The notes beneath the pieces are model-generated. The model ran no database searches and was not told the origin of the DNA. It saw only the letters and a list, made by a program, of their open reading frames with translations. Shown piece after piece: positions 1 through 8,700 of a stretch of 9,003 bases of DNA. This DNA is from CAYMWF01 sp964394085 [NCBI: uncultured Gemmatimonadota bacterium] (GTDB lineage: Bacteria > GCA-2686955 > CAYMWF01): the NCBI GenBank assembly GCA_964394085.1, contig CAYMWF010000138.1, positions 1 to 9,003 on the forward strand, read 5' to 3'. The translations under genes were made by a program, and so were the position numbers. Each line of letters begins with the position of its first letter. The first letter of the stretch is position 1.

Positions 1-182
1 CGCGTGACCTGACGTCTCTCCCGACCCCGGATGACTCCGCTATGTCCTCCGGGCGAAAAAGCGCTCCCTCGCCATCCTCACCATGGAGCCAGCAGGATGG
101 GAAGAAGAGTGTCGTGAAATTGAGCTAAATATAGCTACATGCGTCGTTTGGGCAAGATGAAGGCTTTGCGAGGGGTGCATAT
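1..182. other. Left edge without a supported gene
   Basis: GC-rich DNA at 1-120, then AT-richer DNA. A plus-strand frame is open from the edge to a TAA at 126-128 (41 codons, hydrophilic, ending KKSVVKLS) and could be the end of a convergent gene, but nothing in it is recognisable. A minus-strand frame is also open over about 2-118 without a start. Short inverted repeats (CCGGA/TCCGG at 27-31 and 48-52; AGCTA/TAGCT at 123-127 and 132-136) are too weak to call terminators. Confidence 0.4.
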
Positions 183-225
183 ACAGGGCAAGCGGCATTT
201 GTGAAAAACGAGTGCTGAATCGTTG
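183..225 (-). repeat. 3' tail repeat, copy 2 (after gene D)
   Basis: The 43 nt after the stop codon of gene D, matching 2436-2478 after gene C. Similarity fades quickly beyond 183. It marks the end of the duplicated C/D gene unit. Confidence 0.7.
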
Positions 226-2199
226 CTAATAGATGACCAAGCGGCTAAAGAGTTTCGGACCCGGTCGATACTCATCAGCGCCCATGTCGAAGCCATCGCC
301 AAGCGGTCTGGGGTCTCCTTCGAAATCGAATGCAGGCGCTCCTGTAGAAGTGCCGGAGTCGATACAGGGGGAACCAAGAGTCAGATGAAAGTCGCCGTTT
401 TCAGGATCAAAGAATAGAGGGTCAGCGTCGATGTTTCCTTCGCCGGGCCAACCGCCCATTGTGTTGGAATAACTAACCAAAGGATCGGGTACACTATCAT
501 CGACAAAGATCTGACCCTGACTATTATTCCACAGAATGCAATTAGTTATATTCACATCGATGCATTTATCGATCAGCGCCACCCCATAACCACCTGTATT
601 GTCCACAATGGTACAGTTGATGATATCGAGTTGGTCTGTGTTACTTAAGATCGATGAACCCTCGTTCGATGTAAAAAAGGAGTTGACTATTAAGTAATTA
701 GAATCATCCCGCATGTCAAACATAATGCCGGCTACACCAAACATCCCTCCTACATTGTTCGAAATTATGCATCCTGACAATATCAGTTCTTCAGAAGATG
801 TGTATATCGGGTAACCAGAAACATCAATCACACAACCAGTAATAATACAATCTTCTATAGAAAGGTTGGCGTGATTAAAAATTCCGAACCTTGAAGAATT
901 CTGAATAGTGAATCCCTGCAATACTTGCGGGATCTCTGAGGTTATATTGTCATATTTCAAACCCCGGACGTTTGTTGCGTACTCACAATCAATAATGGTG
1001 GCGTCAGGACCAGCTTCGGAGACCAACGTCAGGCTCCTGCCTGGAATTTCTATATTGACATTACCTTCACCAGTGTATGTGCCCGGGGCAACGAGTATAG
1101 TATCGTAGGGTGCTGAAGCATCGATAGCCGCCTGTATAGTCGGATAGTCAGCTGGCACCCTCCTAACAGTGTGAAGCGTACCGACATCGTAGTCGAAACC
1201 GTATTGGTACTCATGTGCACCCATATCTATCCTGCTGCGACCACCTCCCACACGTGGAGGAAGCTCAGGATCACCCGTGTCGATGCAGGGGGAACTGACT
1301 TGCAGCCTGAAATCGCCGTATAAAGGGTCAAGGAAGAGAGGGTCTTCATTGATATTGCCCAGACCAGGCCATCCAGTCTCGAAATTAGTATAGTTAACTT
1401 CAACAGATCCGCCAAACGCAAAGTCGAAGTAGGGGTCGCTATTCTCTTTAACTATACAACTATTCAGAACTAAAAACGGACTGGCAAAAGAATAGGACAC
1501 GCTATTCACATACGCAACACTACCCGTTTTCCCTGCACTATTGCCATAAATCGTGCAAGCAGTAACCTCCATTCTATTACTCCATTCATTGCCGTCATGG
1601 TAATATATTGCGCCCCCCCGCCATTCTGCTAAGTTGTTAGTTATCTCACAACCGTATATGATCTGTGGGTTTAAGAAGCTAAACCAACATATCCCGCCAC
1701 CGAAGCTCGCATAATTGTTTGAAATCTTACAATCCAAAATCGGTAACGAACCCCAGTTCTGTATTCCGCCACCAAAACTTCCTCCACTTCCTGCATTGTT
1801 CTCTGAGAAGATGCACCTTCGAACAACTGCATTCTCTCCACCGTTGCATATAAGGCCATGGATTCCTTGCCGAACGGTAAAACCTTCCAAGAGTGCCTCG
1901 CCGTCACTGTAGAACGTAACACCATCAGACAAGTATTCGCAGTCGATTACAGTTGATTCGGGTCCTAATTCGGAAATGATATAAATTCTTTTCCATGGAA
2001 TATACAGGTCTCTGTTTCCAATTCCTTTATATACCCCTTCGGCTACAAGAACAGAATCACCATCCACAGATGCATCAATCCCCGCCTGAATCGTCGGCTG
2101 GTCACCGGGCACCCGAATCGTCGCGCCAGTCACCACCGACACCAGAAGCACCAGCGACAGGCTGACTGCCACAAGAATCCGAATGATGGTTCGAGCCAT
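226..2199 (-). CDS. Gene D: two-module exported beta-helix protein, paralogue of gene C
   Basis: A 657-residue predicted exported protein. The signal peptide covers residues 1-25 (MARTIIR, then ILVAVSLSLVLLVSVV, cleavage near TGA). Module 1 (about 27-331) starts TIRVPGDQPTIQAGIDASVDGDSVLVAEG, has GGGI/GGAI rungs, and closes with GNINEDPLFLDP, SPCIDTGDP and DMGAHEY. Module 2 (about 346-657) starts RRVPADYPTIQAAIDAS, is poorer in GGGI rungs and more degenerate, and closes with GNIDADPLFFDPENGDFHL, SPCIDSGTS and FDFEGDPRPLGDGFDMGADEYRP. It ends SRLVIY, nearly the same as gene C (SRLVID). The strong ribosome site GGGGAGG 5 nt before the ATG fixes the start. It has its own promoter, a close copy of the one before gene A, so it is probably transcribed separately from A-B-C. 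Much of the gene is AT-rich compared with gene A. Surface-exposed or periplasmic location is inferred; the function is unknown. Confidence 0.9.
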   Translation of the reverse strand: MARTIIRILVAVSLSLVLLVSVVTGATIRVPGDQPTIQAGIDASVDGDSVLVAEGVYKGIGNRDLYIPWKRIYIISELGPESTVIDCEYLSDGVTFYSDGEALLEGFTVRQGIHGLICNGGENAVVRRCIFSENNAGSGGSFGGGIQNWGSLPILDCKISNNYASFGGGICWFSFLNPQIIYGCEITNNLAEWRGGAIYYHDGNEWSNRMEVTACTIYGNSAGKTGSVAYVNSVSYSFASPFLVLNSCIVKENSDPYFDFAFGGSVEVNYTNFETGWPGLGNINEDPLFLDPLYGDFRLQVSSPCIDTGDPELPPRVGGGRSRIDMGAHEYQYGFDYDVGTLHTVRRVPADYPTIQAAIDASAPYDTILVAPGTYTGEGNVNIEIPGRSLTLVSEAGPDATIIDCEYATNVRGLKYDNITSEIPQVLQGFTIQNSSRFGIFNHANLSIEDCIITGCVIDVSGYPIYTSSEELILSGCIISNNVGGMFGVAGIMFDMRDDSNYLIVNSFFTSNEGSSILSNTDQLDIINCTIVDNTGGYGVALIDKCIDVNITNCILWNNSQGQIFVDDSVPDPLVSYSNTMGGWPGEGNIDADPLFFDPENGDFHLTLGSPCIDSGTSTGAPAFDFEGDPRPLGDGFDMGADEYRPGPKLFSRLVIY

Positions 2200-2204
2200 G
2201 ATAT

Positions 2205-2211
2205 CCTCCCC
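2205..2211 (-). promoter_or_regulatory. Ribosome binding site of gene D
   Basis: GGGGAGG on the minus strand, 5 nt before the ATG at 2199. It is the strongest such site in the window and fixes the start of gene D. Confidence 0.8.
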
Positions 2212-2237
2212 GGCTTGTTGTTATTCGCTTATCAGAA

Positions 2238-2266
2238 AGTATAGCACGGAACCGCCTTCTCGACAA
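2238..2266 (-). promoter_or_regulatory. Sigma-70-type promoter of gene D
   Basis: On the minus strand TTGTCG (2261-2266), a 17-nt spacer and TATACT (2238-2243) repeat the arrangement found before gene A. The predicted start lies near 2231, about 32 nt before the ATG at 2199. This copy sits between the end of gene C and the start of gene D, so D can be expressed independently of the upstream operon. Confidence 0.75.
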
Positions 2267-2277
2267 ACCCGGCGACG

Positions 2278-2297
2278 ATCGCACCGCTGTTTCCGAT
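2278..2297 (-). promoter_or_regulatory. Conserved 20-nt element upstream of the gene D promoter
   Basis: ATCGGAAACAGCGGTGCGAT on the minus strand is identical to the copy at 8900-8919 and is bounded by ATCG...CGAT inverted arms. It lies 11 nt upstream of the -35 box, centred near -57 relative to the predicted start, where activators often bind. It may equally be a stretch of the duplicated upstream region that has not yet diverged. Confidence 0.35.
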
Positions 2298-2362
2298 TAA
2301 ATGGCCACCTAGCTGCCCTCTCAATCCAACTTCACGGAAAAGTCGATTTTAACCCTACTGAA

Positions 2363-2435
2363 GGCTCAGGATGAAATAAATGGGGAGCTAGCGGCATGGT
2401 TTTCGTGAAGGTGAGCGTTTCAAGGCTGGTGTCGA
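2363..2435. other. Unassigned part of the C-D gap
   Basis: The 73 nt between the two repeat segments in the 279-nt gap. It contains no gene start, no clear terminator and no repeat shared with another part of the window. The short palindrome GCTAGC near 2388 is the only visible structure. Confidence 0.4.
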
Positions 2436-2478
2436 ACAGGGAAAGCGGCATTTGTGAGAAACGAGTGCTGAATCGGGG
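2436..2478 (-). repeat. 3' tail repeat, copy 1 (after gene C)
   Basis: The 43 nt after the stop codon of gene C match 183-225 after gene D at about 39 of 43 positions, without gaps. The match continues without a break into the coding 3' ends of both genes (to about 430 and 2680). No convincing hairpin with a T-run was found in it, so it is not called a terminator. Confidence 0.7.
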
Positions 2479-4449
2479 CTAATCGATGACTAGGCGGCTC
2501 AAGTGTTTCGGATCCGGACGATACTCATCAGCGCCGATATCGTAGCCATCGCCAAGCGGCCTGGGGTCTCCTTCGAAATCGAATAGAGGAGCGCCTACTG
2601 AAGTACCGGTGTCAATACAAGGCGAACCAAGAGTCAGGTGGAAGTCTCCGTTTTCAGGATCGAGGAAGAGTGGGTCAGCATCTATGTTGCCTTCTCCAAG
2701 CCAACTACCGGCAACGTCAGAATAGGTGATAAGCGGTTCGATCATCCCTACGATGGATATTTCTATTGGTGGATTTCCCCAAAGTATGCAGTTGGTAACA
2801 ATAGGAGAGTCATACTCCCAACCTCCAAATGTTATCCCGCTACCTTCTTCAGCGGTGTTCCCATACATGGTGCAGTTCGTTATACTCGAAGATGCACCAC
2901 AATAAATCGCACCACCTTTCTGAGAAGCATCATTATAAGTTAGATTTGTATTATATATTTGAAAAAAGTACTCTTCATATCCAAAAAAACATAATCCCCC
3001 ACCAGAGGTTGCTTCGTTGTATGCAATTAAACAATCGGACAGCAAGGCATTAGTATGTGCACAATAAACACCACCGCCATTACCAGGTGTTTCACAACCG
3101 ATTATCCAGCAATCGAGTATCGATGGAGAAGAATTGTCACAATAAATTCCACCCCCATGATAATCAGGTTTGCCATTAATGATCATGAATCCCTTTAGCT
3201 TTGTTTCAAGGATTTCCTGGTTGTTAAAGTAGAATCCCCTCCCATCATTCTCGCAATCAATCACGGTCGCTTCAGGACCATTCTCAGATTGAACGATGAT
3301 TGTTTTACCAAGAAAGTCGATATTTTTATTGCCTTCGTCGGTATATGTTCCATCGGCGACGAGAATAGTGTCGAGATATACTGCAGCATCTATTGCTTCC
3401 TGAATTGTCGGGTAGTCCTGCGGAACGTGCCTTGTTTGAGACACTGCTCCCTGTCTGAAGTTGAAACCGAGGCAGAATTCAGCGGCACCCATATCAGCCC
3501 GTCTGCCACCATGGATTCCTGGAACCAGGCCTGGGTCCCCGGTGTCTATACAGGGTGATCTGGCTTGCAGGCGGAAGTTGTCGTTCTGTGAATTGACGAA
3601 GAAAGGATTGCTCGAGATATTACCGGTTCCTGACCATCCCTCCTGTATGTCGGTATATTTGACAATTGCCGTGGCGTTCCAGAGATCGATATCCTTGCCG
3701 CCGTTGGCCCACAGTATGCAACTGTTGACCACGATTTCCGGTTGGGCATACGAATCTCCATCCGCAGCCAGTCCATTTTTACTGTTGCCGAAGATGGTGC
3801 AATTCGTAAGCTTGGGCCACGCTGCAGACCAGTCATACCCATCCCCGTAAAGTCCGCCGCCGTTCCAATGGGCGGTGTTGTTCGCAATGATGCATCGGTT
3901 GATCACGGGATTTCCCGTACCGCAGCTGATACCCCCTCCGTATGTCTCGGCGACATTATATGAAATGATGCATTCCCTGATCGTTGTGTTTCCGCAGGCA
4001 ATACCGCCTCCGCTGTAGTCGGCCAGGTTTTCGGTGATGATGCAGCTCGATATCGTTGCGCCGGAGCTGCAGCTGATCCCGCCGCCGCACCAGTAGTTCC
4101 TGCCCCTCTTGATTGTGATTCCTTCGAGCCGTTGATCCACATCGTTGTAACCCAACCCCGATATACCGTGACTCGAGTATTCGCAATCAATGATCGTGGA
4201 TAGAGGGCCCTCCTCAGACCTGAGCACGAAAGGTCTGCCGTGCGATTCAAGGCCTATATTGCCTGGACCGCTATAGGTTCCCGGTGCGATCAGTACCGTA
4301 TCCCCCTCCGCGACTGCGTCAATCCCTTCCTGAATCGTCATGCAATCGCCGGGAACGCGGATTATGGCAGCATCGATAGTCGTTACATGGAGAAGCAGTG
4401 TCGGCAGTAAAAGTCTTATCCCTATCGCTCTATTCTCTTTAACAGTCAT
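2479..4449 (-). CDS. Gene C: two-module exported beta-helix protein
   Basis: A 656-residue predicted exported protein. A signal peptide is seen at residues 1-27 (MTVKENR, then IRLLLPTLLLHV, then TTIDAA). Module 1 spans about residues 30-325: TIQEGIDAVAEGDTVLIAPGTYSG, GGGI rungs with NC/EC positions, GNISSNPFF and SPCIDTGDP...ADMGAAE. A short linker leads to module 2 (about 340-656), which opens again with RHVPQDYPTIQEAIDAA and closes with GNIDADPLFLDPENGDFHL, SPCIDTGTS and DPRPLGDGYDIGADEYRP. The second module has no signal peptide, so the gene looks like an in-frame fusion of two gene-B-like units. A weak GAAGAG ribosome site (4459-4464) lies 9 nt before the ATG. Third gene of the presumed operon. 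The DNA of module 2 is clearly more AT-rich than that of module 1. Closest relative in the window is gene D, which has the same order of parts and linker length. Ends without a recognised anchor. Confidence 0.9.
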   Translation of the reverse strand: MTVKENRAIGIRLLLPTLLLHVTTIDAAIIRVPGDCMTIQEGIDAVAEGDTVLIAPGTYSGPGNIGLESHGRPFVLRSEEGPLSTIIDCEYSSHGISGLGYNDVDQRLEGITIKRGRNYWCGGGISCSSGATISSCIITENLADYSGGGIACGNTTIRECIISYNVAETYGGGISCGTGNPVINRCIIANNTAHWNGGGLYGDGYDWSAAWPKLTNCTIFGNSKNGLAADGDSYAQPEIVVNSCILWANGGKDIDLWNATAIVKYTDIQEGWSGTGNISSNPFFVNSQNDNFRLQARSPCIDTGDPGLVPGIHGGRRADMGAAEFCLGFNFRQGAVSQTRHVPQDYPTIQEAIDAAVYLDTILVADGTYTDEGNKNIDFLGKTIIVQSENGPEATVIDCENDGRGFYFNNQEILETKLKGFMIINGKPDYHGGGIYCDNSSPSILDCWIIGCETPGNGGGVYCAHTNALLSDCLIAYNEATSGGGLCFFGYEEYFFQIYNTNLTYNDASQKGGAIYCGASSSITNCTMYGNTAEEGSGITFGGWEYDSPIVTNCILWGNPPIEISIVGMIEPLITYSDVAGSWLGEGNIDADPLFLDPENGDFHLTLGSPCIDTGTSVGAPLFDFEGDPRPLGDGYDIGADEYRPDPKHLSRLVID

Positions 4450-4483
4450 GAACAGGTTCTCTTCGTCGCAAATATAGAAACGC

Positions 4484-5761
4484 CTAGTTTATTGGAGAAC
4501 ACACTAGATGATGTTCTCGATGTTCATCGGCACCCATGTCAACTCCGTCGCCCAAAGGGCGTGGATCCCACTCGATGTCGAAGAGTGGAGCACCACCTGA
4601 AGTTCCCGTGTCGATACAGGGCGATTTATTGGTGAGATGGAAATCACCAATATCCGGATTTCGAAAAATCGGATCCTCGTCGATGTTGCCCTGCCCGGAC
4701 CATCCCCCCTGGATATCGCAGTATTCGGCCCGTACGCCTCCGTTGATTTCATCAGGTGAATCGCCCCACAGGATACAGTTCGTCAGATCCGCGGTAGAAT
4801 AAAAGGTAGAGCATCCTCCACCTTCGTCTCCCGCATGGTTATTGCTGAAAGTGCAATTCACCAGGTCCGGCCATCCCTTATTTGTGGAAATACCACCACC
4901 ATCATACGTACAGGTGTTTCCGACAATCATGCAGTTTATAATTTTAGGCTCAGAGTGGTGCTCGAACTGCATGCCGCCCCCGGAATGGGTCGATGTGTTG
5001 CCTGAAATAAGACATCTCTCGATTCTGGCATTACATAGTTGACCGAAGATTCCGCCACCCCCCCTGCCGCTGTTTCCGGATATCTCCGAGTCGCTGATTT
5101 CCGGCCGTAGACAGTACAGAGCGATCCCCCCCCCTTCAGCGGTGGAATAGTTGTTCCGTATCAAACATTCCGAGATTTTTGGCCTCGAATCGAAACCCGC
5201 ATAGAGACCGCCGCCGCCAGGGAACCCTGTGCTGTTTCCCTCGATTACACATTGTTCGATTGTCGGGTAAGCATTGTAGTAGCAGTCGATTCCGCCACCG
5301 CTGCGGTCGGAAGTGCAATCCTTTATGATGCAATCGATTATGCTTGGACCTGCATCGACACAGAGAATACCTCCACCGTAGTCGCAGTAATATCCGTTAC
5401 GGATGGTGAATCCCTGAAGATACGAGTCAGGAGATTCAGCATCTGAAAAAAAGACACCACGCCCGACTCCTTCGCAATCTATAATGGTCGAATCCGGGCC
5501 GTTCATCGAGATGAGGCAAATGTTATTTCCCTTGTATTCAAGGTTCTTGTTTTCGTCACCGGTATATGTTCCATCGGCTACGAGCACCGTATCGCCTTCT
5601 TCTGCGGCGTCGATCCCCGCTTGAATCGTCAGCTGATCACCAGGTACACGGATGGTTGCTGCCGATGTAACCATCGTGAAGAGAGCCAGCGACATCCATA
5701 CCACTACAACTGTTCCGGTGATTATTCGAAGCAAAATGGCGTTCCTTGGACAAGGATGCAT
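4484..5761 (-). CDS. Gene B: single-module exported beta-helix protein
   Basis: A 425-residue predicted secreted or surface protein. Residues 1-34 form a signal peptide with a basic start (MHPCPRNAILLR), a long hydrophobic core (TGTVVVVWMSLALF) and a likely cleavage after TSA. The mature part starts with ATIRVPGDQLTIQAGIDAA and GDTVLVADGTYTG, continues through eight glycine-rich rungs (GGGI, GGGL, GGGM and GGGC variants, about residues 124-345), and closes with GNIDEDPIF, SPCIDTGTS and DPRPLGDGVDMGADE. It ends 13 residues later in a histidine-containing tail without any known anchor. It is the simplest member of the set: one opening, one repeat stack, one closing. Its ATG overlaps the stop of gene A as TAATG, which suggests translational coupling; only a weak GGGA lies 7 nt upstream. 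Gene C starts 34 nt after its stop. The fold assignment is strong; the biochemical role cannot be read from the sequence. Confidence 0.9.
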   Translation of the reverse strand: MHPCPRNAILLRIITGTVVVVWMSLALFTMVTSAATIRVPGDQLTIQAGIDAAEEGDTVLVADGTYTGDENKNLEYKGNNICLISMNGPDSTIIDCEGVGRGVFFSDAESPDSYLQGFTIRNGYYCDYGGGILCVDAGPSIIDCIIKDCTSDRSGGGIDCYYNAYPTIEQCVIEGNSTGFPGGGGLYAGFDSRPKISECLIRNNYSTAEGGGIALYCLRPEISDSEISGNSGRGGGGIFGQLCNARIERCLISGNTSTHSGGGMQFEHHSEPKIINCMIVGNTCTYDGGGISTNKGWPDLVNCTFSNNHAGDEGGGCSTFYSTADLTNCILWGDSPDEINGGVRAEYCDIQGGWSGQGNIDEDPIFRNPDIGDFHLTNKSPCIDTGTSGGAPLFDIEWDPRPLGDGVDMGADEHREHHLVCSPIN

Positions 5762-5772
5762 TATTCAATCCC
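5759..5772 (-). promoter_or_regulatory. A/B stop-start overlap (TAATG) with weak ribosome site
   Basis: The TAA of gene A (5763-5761) and the ATG of gene B (5761-5759) share one A. A weak GGGA (5769-5772) lies 7 nt upstream of the ATG, inside the last codons of gene A. This arrangement usually means that ribosomes finishing A restart on B. Confidence 0.65.
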
Positions 5773-8700
5773 GATGTCGTTATCTATTACAGTGAATTCG
5801 AAGCCGTCTCTGTCGTAGAGCTCTCCTGGGAAGCCGATTCCGACTTCGACCTTCGACACTCCGAGCGGCCAGTTGTCAGGCACCGTATACCTAGCAAACG
5901 TCTGTCTGTTAGCACCTGCGGCAATTGAATAAAATCCGGGCTCTTCAAGCGGATTACCCACCCATGGTTCGCCGTCGGGTAAACTGATTATCGATTTCCC
6001 CTTGAAGTCGACAGACTGGTCATGGCAGTTGCTCACTGTGTAGATCACCTCTCCGGACACACCTCGGGTGATGGTTCGACACTCCGGCGAGATATAGACA
6101 ATGAGTTCCTTCGATTGATCGAAGAAGTACGCTCCCATGTCGCTTCGAGTGCCGTCCCTGTCGAATAAATCGGGATCGCCGCTGTCGATGCACGGGCAGC
6201 CCCAGAGCGGACGATAGTCACCATAATCCGGTGTCACGAAGAGCGGCTCTTCATCGATATTACCAATGCCGATCCATCCGTCTTGAATGTTGGAGTACGT
6301 GACAGCCGGGTTACCGCTGTAAACGTATATTTCCTCTGGTGAATCATTCCACATAATGCAGTTCATGACGATCGGGGAGGAGTTGTAGCATCGGATCGCA
6401 CCGCCTGCCTCAGCTGTATTTCCGGTGATCGTACAGTCGGTGATGGTCGGATTGGAGTACAAGCTGCAATAGAATCCGCCCCCCAGGGCAGCCGTATGCT
6501 CCGATATCGTGCAATTCGTGATGGTCGGGGAGGAGGTGAAACAATAACCTGCGCCTCCGTAATCAGCCGTATTCCCGGTTATGCTGCAGTTCTTGATGAT
6601 TGGGGAGGAATCCCAGCAATAGATCCCGCCGCCGTTACATTCAGCAGAATTGCCGATTATCCTGCAGTATTTGATGGTCGGATCGGAGTAATAGTTACAG
6701 AGGATTCCAGCACCGAGGTAGTCAGTCGTGTTCCCCTGTATCGTACAGTTGGTGATGGTCGGATTGGAGAAATAGCTGCAACAGATCCCGCCACCGTAGT
6801 CGATTGCAGTATTCTCTCCTATCGTGCAGTCCCGGATAAGCGGAGAGGATTTCATTTCGCAATAGATCCCGCCACCGCTATCGATAGCTTGATTCCCCTC
6901 TATCGTGCAGTGCGTAATGTCCGGGGAGGAGTTGTCGTAGCAATAGATTCCACCGCCGTCCAACCTCACCGTATTCCCGGTTATTGTGCAGGTTGTGATT
7001 GCCGGGGAGGAATCCCGGCAATAGATCCCACCCCCATAGTTGCTTGCTGTATTCCCGGCTATTGTACAAGTCACAATCGATGGGAAAGCCGAAGAACAGA
7101 ATATTCCTCCCCCTCCTCCGTCACCTGAAGCCAGGTTCCCCGTTATCGTACAGTTCGAGATGATCGGAAAGGAGTCATCGTAGCAATTGATCCCACCGCC
7201 GGAGCCAGACATGTTCCCCGTAATCGTGCATTCCGTTATAGATGGGGAGGAGGAGGCTTCGCAGCAGATCCCGCCGCCGTAATCGTCAGCGGTATTCCAC
7301 TCAATCGTACAGTTGGTGATGGCCGGTTGAGAGGAAGAGTCGCCATAGATTCCTCCGCCATCTCTTGAAGCCAGGTTCCCCGTAATCGTGCAGTTCGTGA
7401 TTGTTGGGGAGGAACCCAGGCAACTTATGCCGCCACCATAGCCATCTGCCGTATTCCCGGATATCCTGCAGTTCAGTATGGACAGGGTAGAGTTCAGGCA
7501 ATAAATCCCGCCGCCGTCCAGGTTTCGACATTGTTCGATTCGGCAGAAGGAGAGTGTTCCTCCCCCTTCTATGAACCGGACGCCCTTGCCCGTATCCCAT
7601 TCCTGGAATTTCGTTATGAGTATGGAGTCACCTTCCGTTCCCTCGGCCAGCAGTTCCCCGTTTACGAGGATACCGCTATAATTGTGAAGCAGAAGCTCTA
7701 CGCCCGGTTCTACAAAGAGTGTGCTGTCGTTTTCTATTACCAGGTATTCCGATACAACATATGGAGAACCCGAACTGGAAAGCGTGCCGGAAATACTGCC
7801 TCCGATAACTCCTTCCATGAAGTCTCCGGTCCCGCCGTGGCAACCCATATCATTGATAGAGCCATCGAGATCCAGTCTTGAGTACGGATCTCCTGCATCG
7901 ATGCATGGGGAGTCAGACTTCAAATGGAAATCCCCTTCGCGGGGCCCTACGAACCGGGGATTCTCATCGATATTCCCATCGCCATTCCAACCGCCTTGCA
8001 CGTTTGAATATCTGACGACCGGAGTTCCCGAGTCAACATACACCACTTCCGGTGAATCGTACCAGAGAATGCAGTTCAAGATAATAGGGGAGGAGTCGTA
8101 ACAGTAGATCCCACCACCGGTATCGTACGCTTCGTTCCCGGTTATCGTACAGTTCGTGATGAATGGAGAGGATTTGTTGTAGCAGTAGATTCCTCCGCCG
8201 TCGCTATAAGAGCCGGAAACTTTATTTCCGGCTATCGTACAGTTCGTTATCACAGGGGAGGATTCGTCGTAGCAATAGATGCCTCCGCCGTGACTATTTT
8301 TTCCAAAAGTAGTATTGCCGATTATTGTGGAGTTCGTGATTGCCGGCGAGGAGCCGTGGCAACAAGAGATCCCTCCGCCATCAATATATTGTCCAAAAGT
8401 CTTATTCCCGGTTATGGTGCAATCCTTTATGGTCGGTGAAGAGCCGACGCACTGTATCCCTCCGCCTTCATGATCCACGTGGCCGTTACAGATTGTGAAT
8501 CCGGCCAATCTGGACGACCTGGCCTCGCCATATCTGAAACTGAACCCCCTGCCCATGTTTTCACAGTCTATTACAGTCCTGTCAGGACCGTTCTCTGAAA
8601 CTACGGTTATCGCCTTGCCCCGATAACTGAGGTTTCGGTTGCCGGTTCCGGTGTATGTCCCGTCTGCCACGAGAACCGTATCGCCGTCAACCGCAGCTTT

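Larger units (their letters stand above)
2200..2362 (-). repeat. Upstream repeat, copy 2 (before gene D)
   Basis: Homologous in the same orientation to 8824-8984. The region -10 to 20-nt element is nearly identical, the leader keeps the pattern AGCC followed by a GGGAG core, and the distal part shares AGTCGAT and CCCTACTGAA on the plus strand. No transposase or terminal inverted repeats are seen, so this is a duplicated gene start rather than an insertion element. Confidence 0.75.

Noticed and set aside
51-75. GGCGA/TCGCC inverted repeat around a run of A or T as a terminator
   Set aside because: The stem is short with a 12-nt loop, and the T-run lies inside the loop instead of after the stem.
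123-136. AGCTA-AATA-TAGCT hairpin as a terminator after gene D
   Set aside because: The stem is only 5 bp and mostly AT, with no T-run following on the minus strand.
135-377. Minus-strand open frame of 80 codons overlapping the end of gene D
   Set aside because: It overlaps the conserved 3' end of gene D in another frame, and its sequence is a shifted reading of the closing module and the shared tail.
3461-3850. Plus-strand open frame of 129 codons
   Set aside because: It is antisense to gene C across a well-conserved module boundary, without a ribosome site or recognisable domain.
6496-7128. Plus-strand open frame of 210 codons antisense to the gene A repeats, with its own periodic pattern
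   Set aside because: It lies wholly opposite array 2 of gene A, and its regularity (repeated 'IDPA'-like and 'YRAV'-like words) is the reverse reading of the 78-bp coding repeat. It has no convincing ribosome site and resembles no known protein.
6358-7515. Regular repeats about 78 bp apart, resembling a CRISPR array
   Set aside because: The units are imperfect, remain in frame and encode beta-helix rungs. There are no identical short repeats separated by unrelated spacers.
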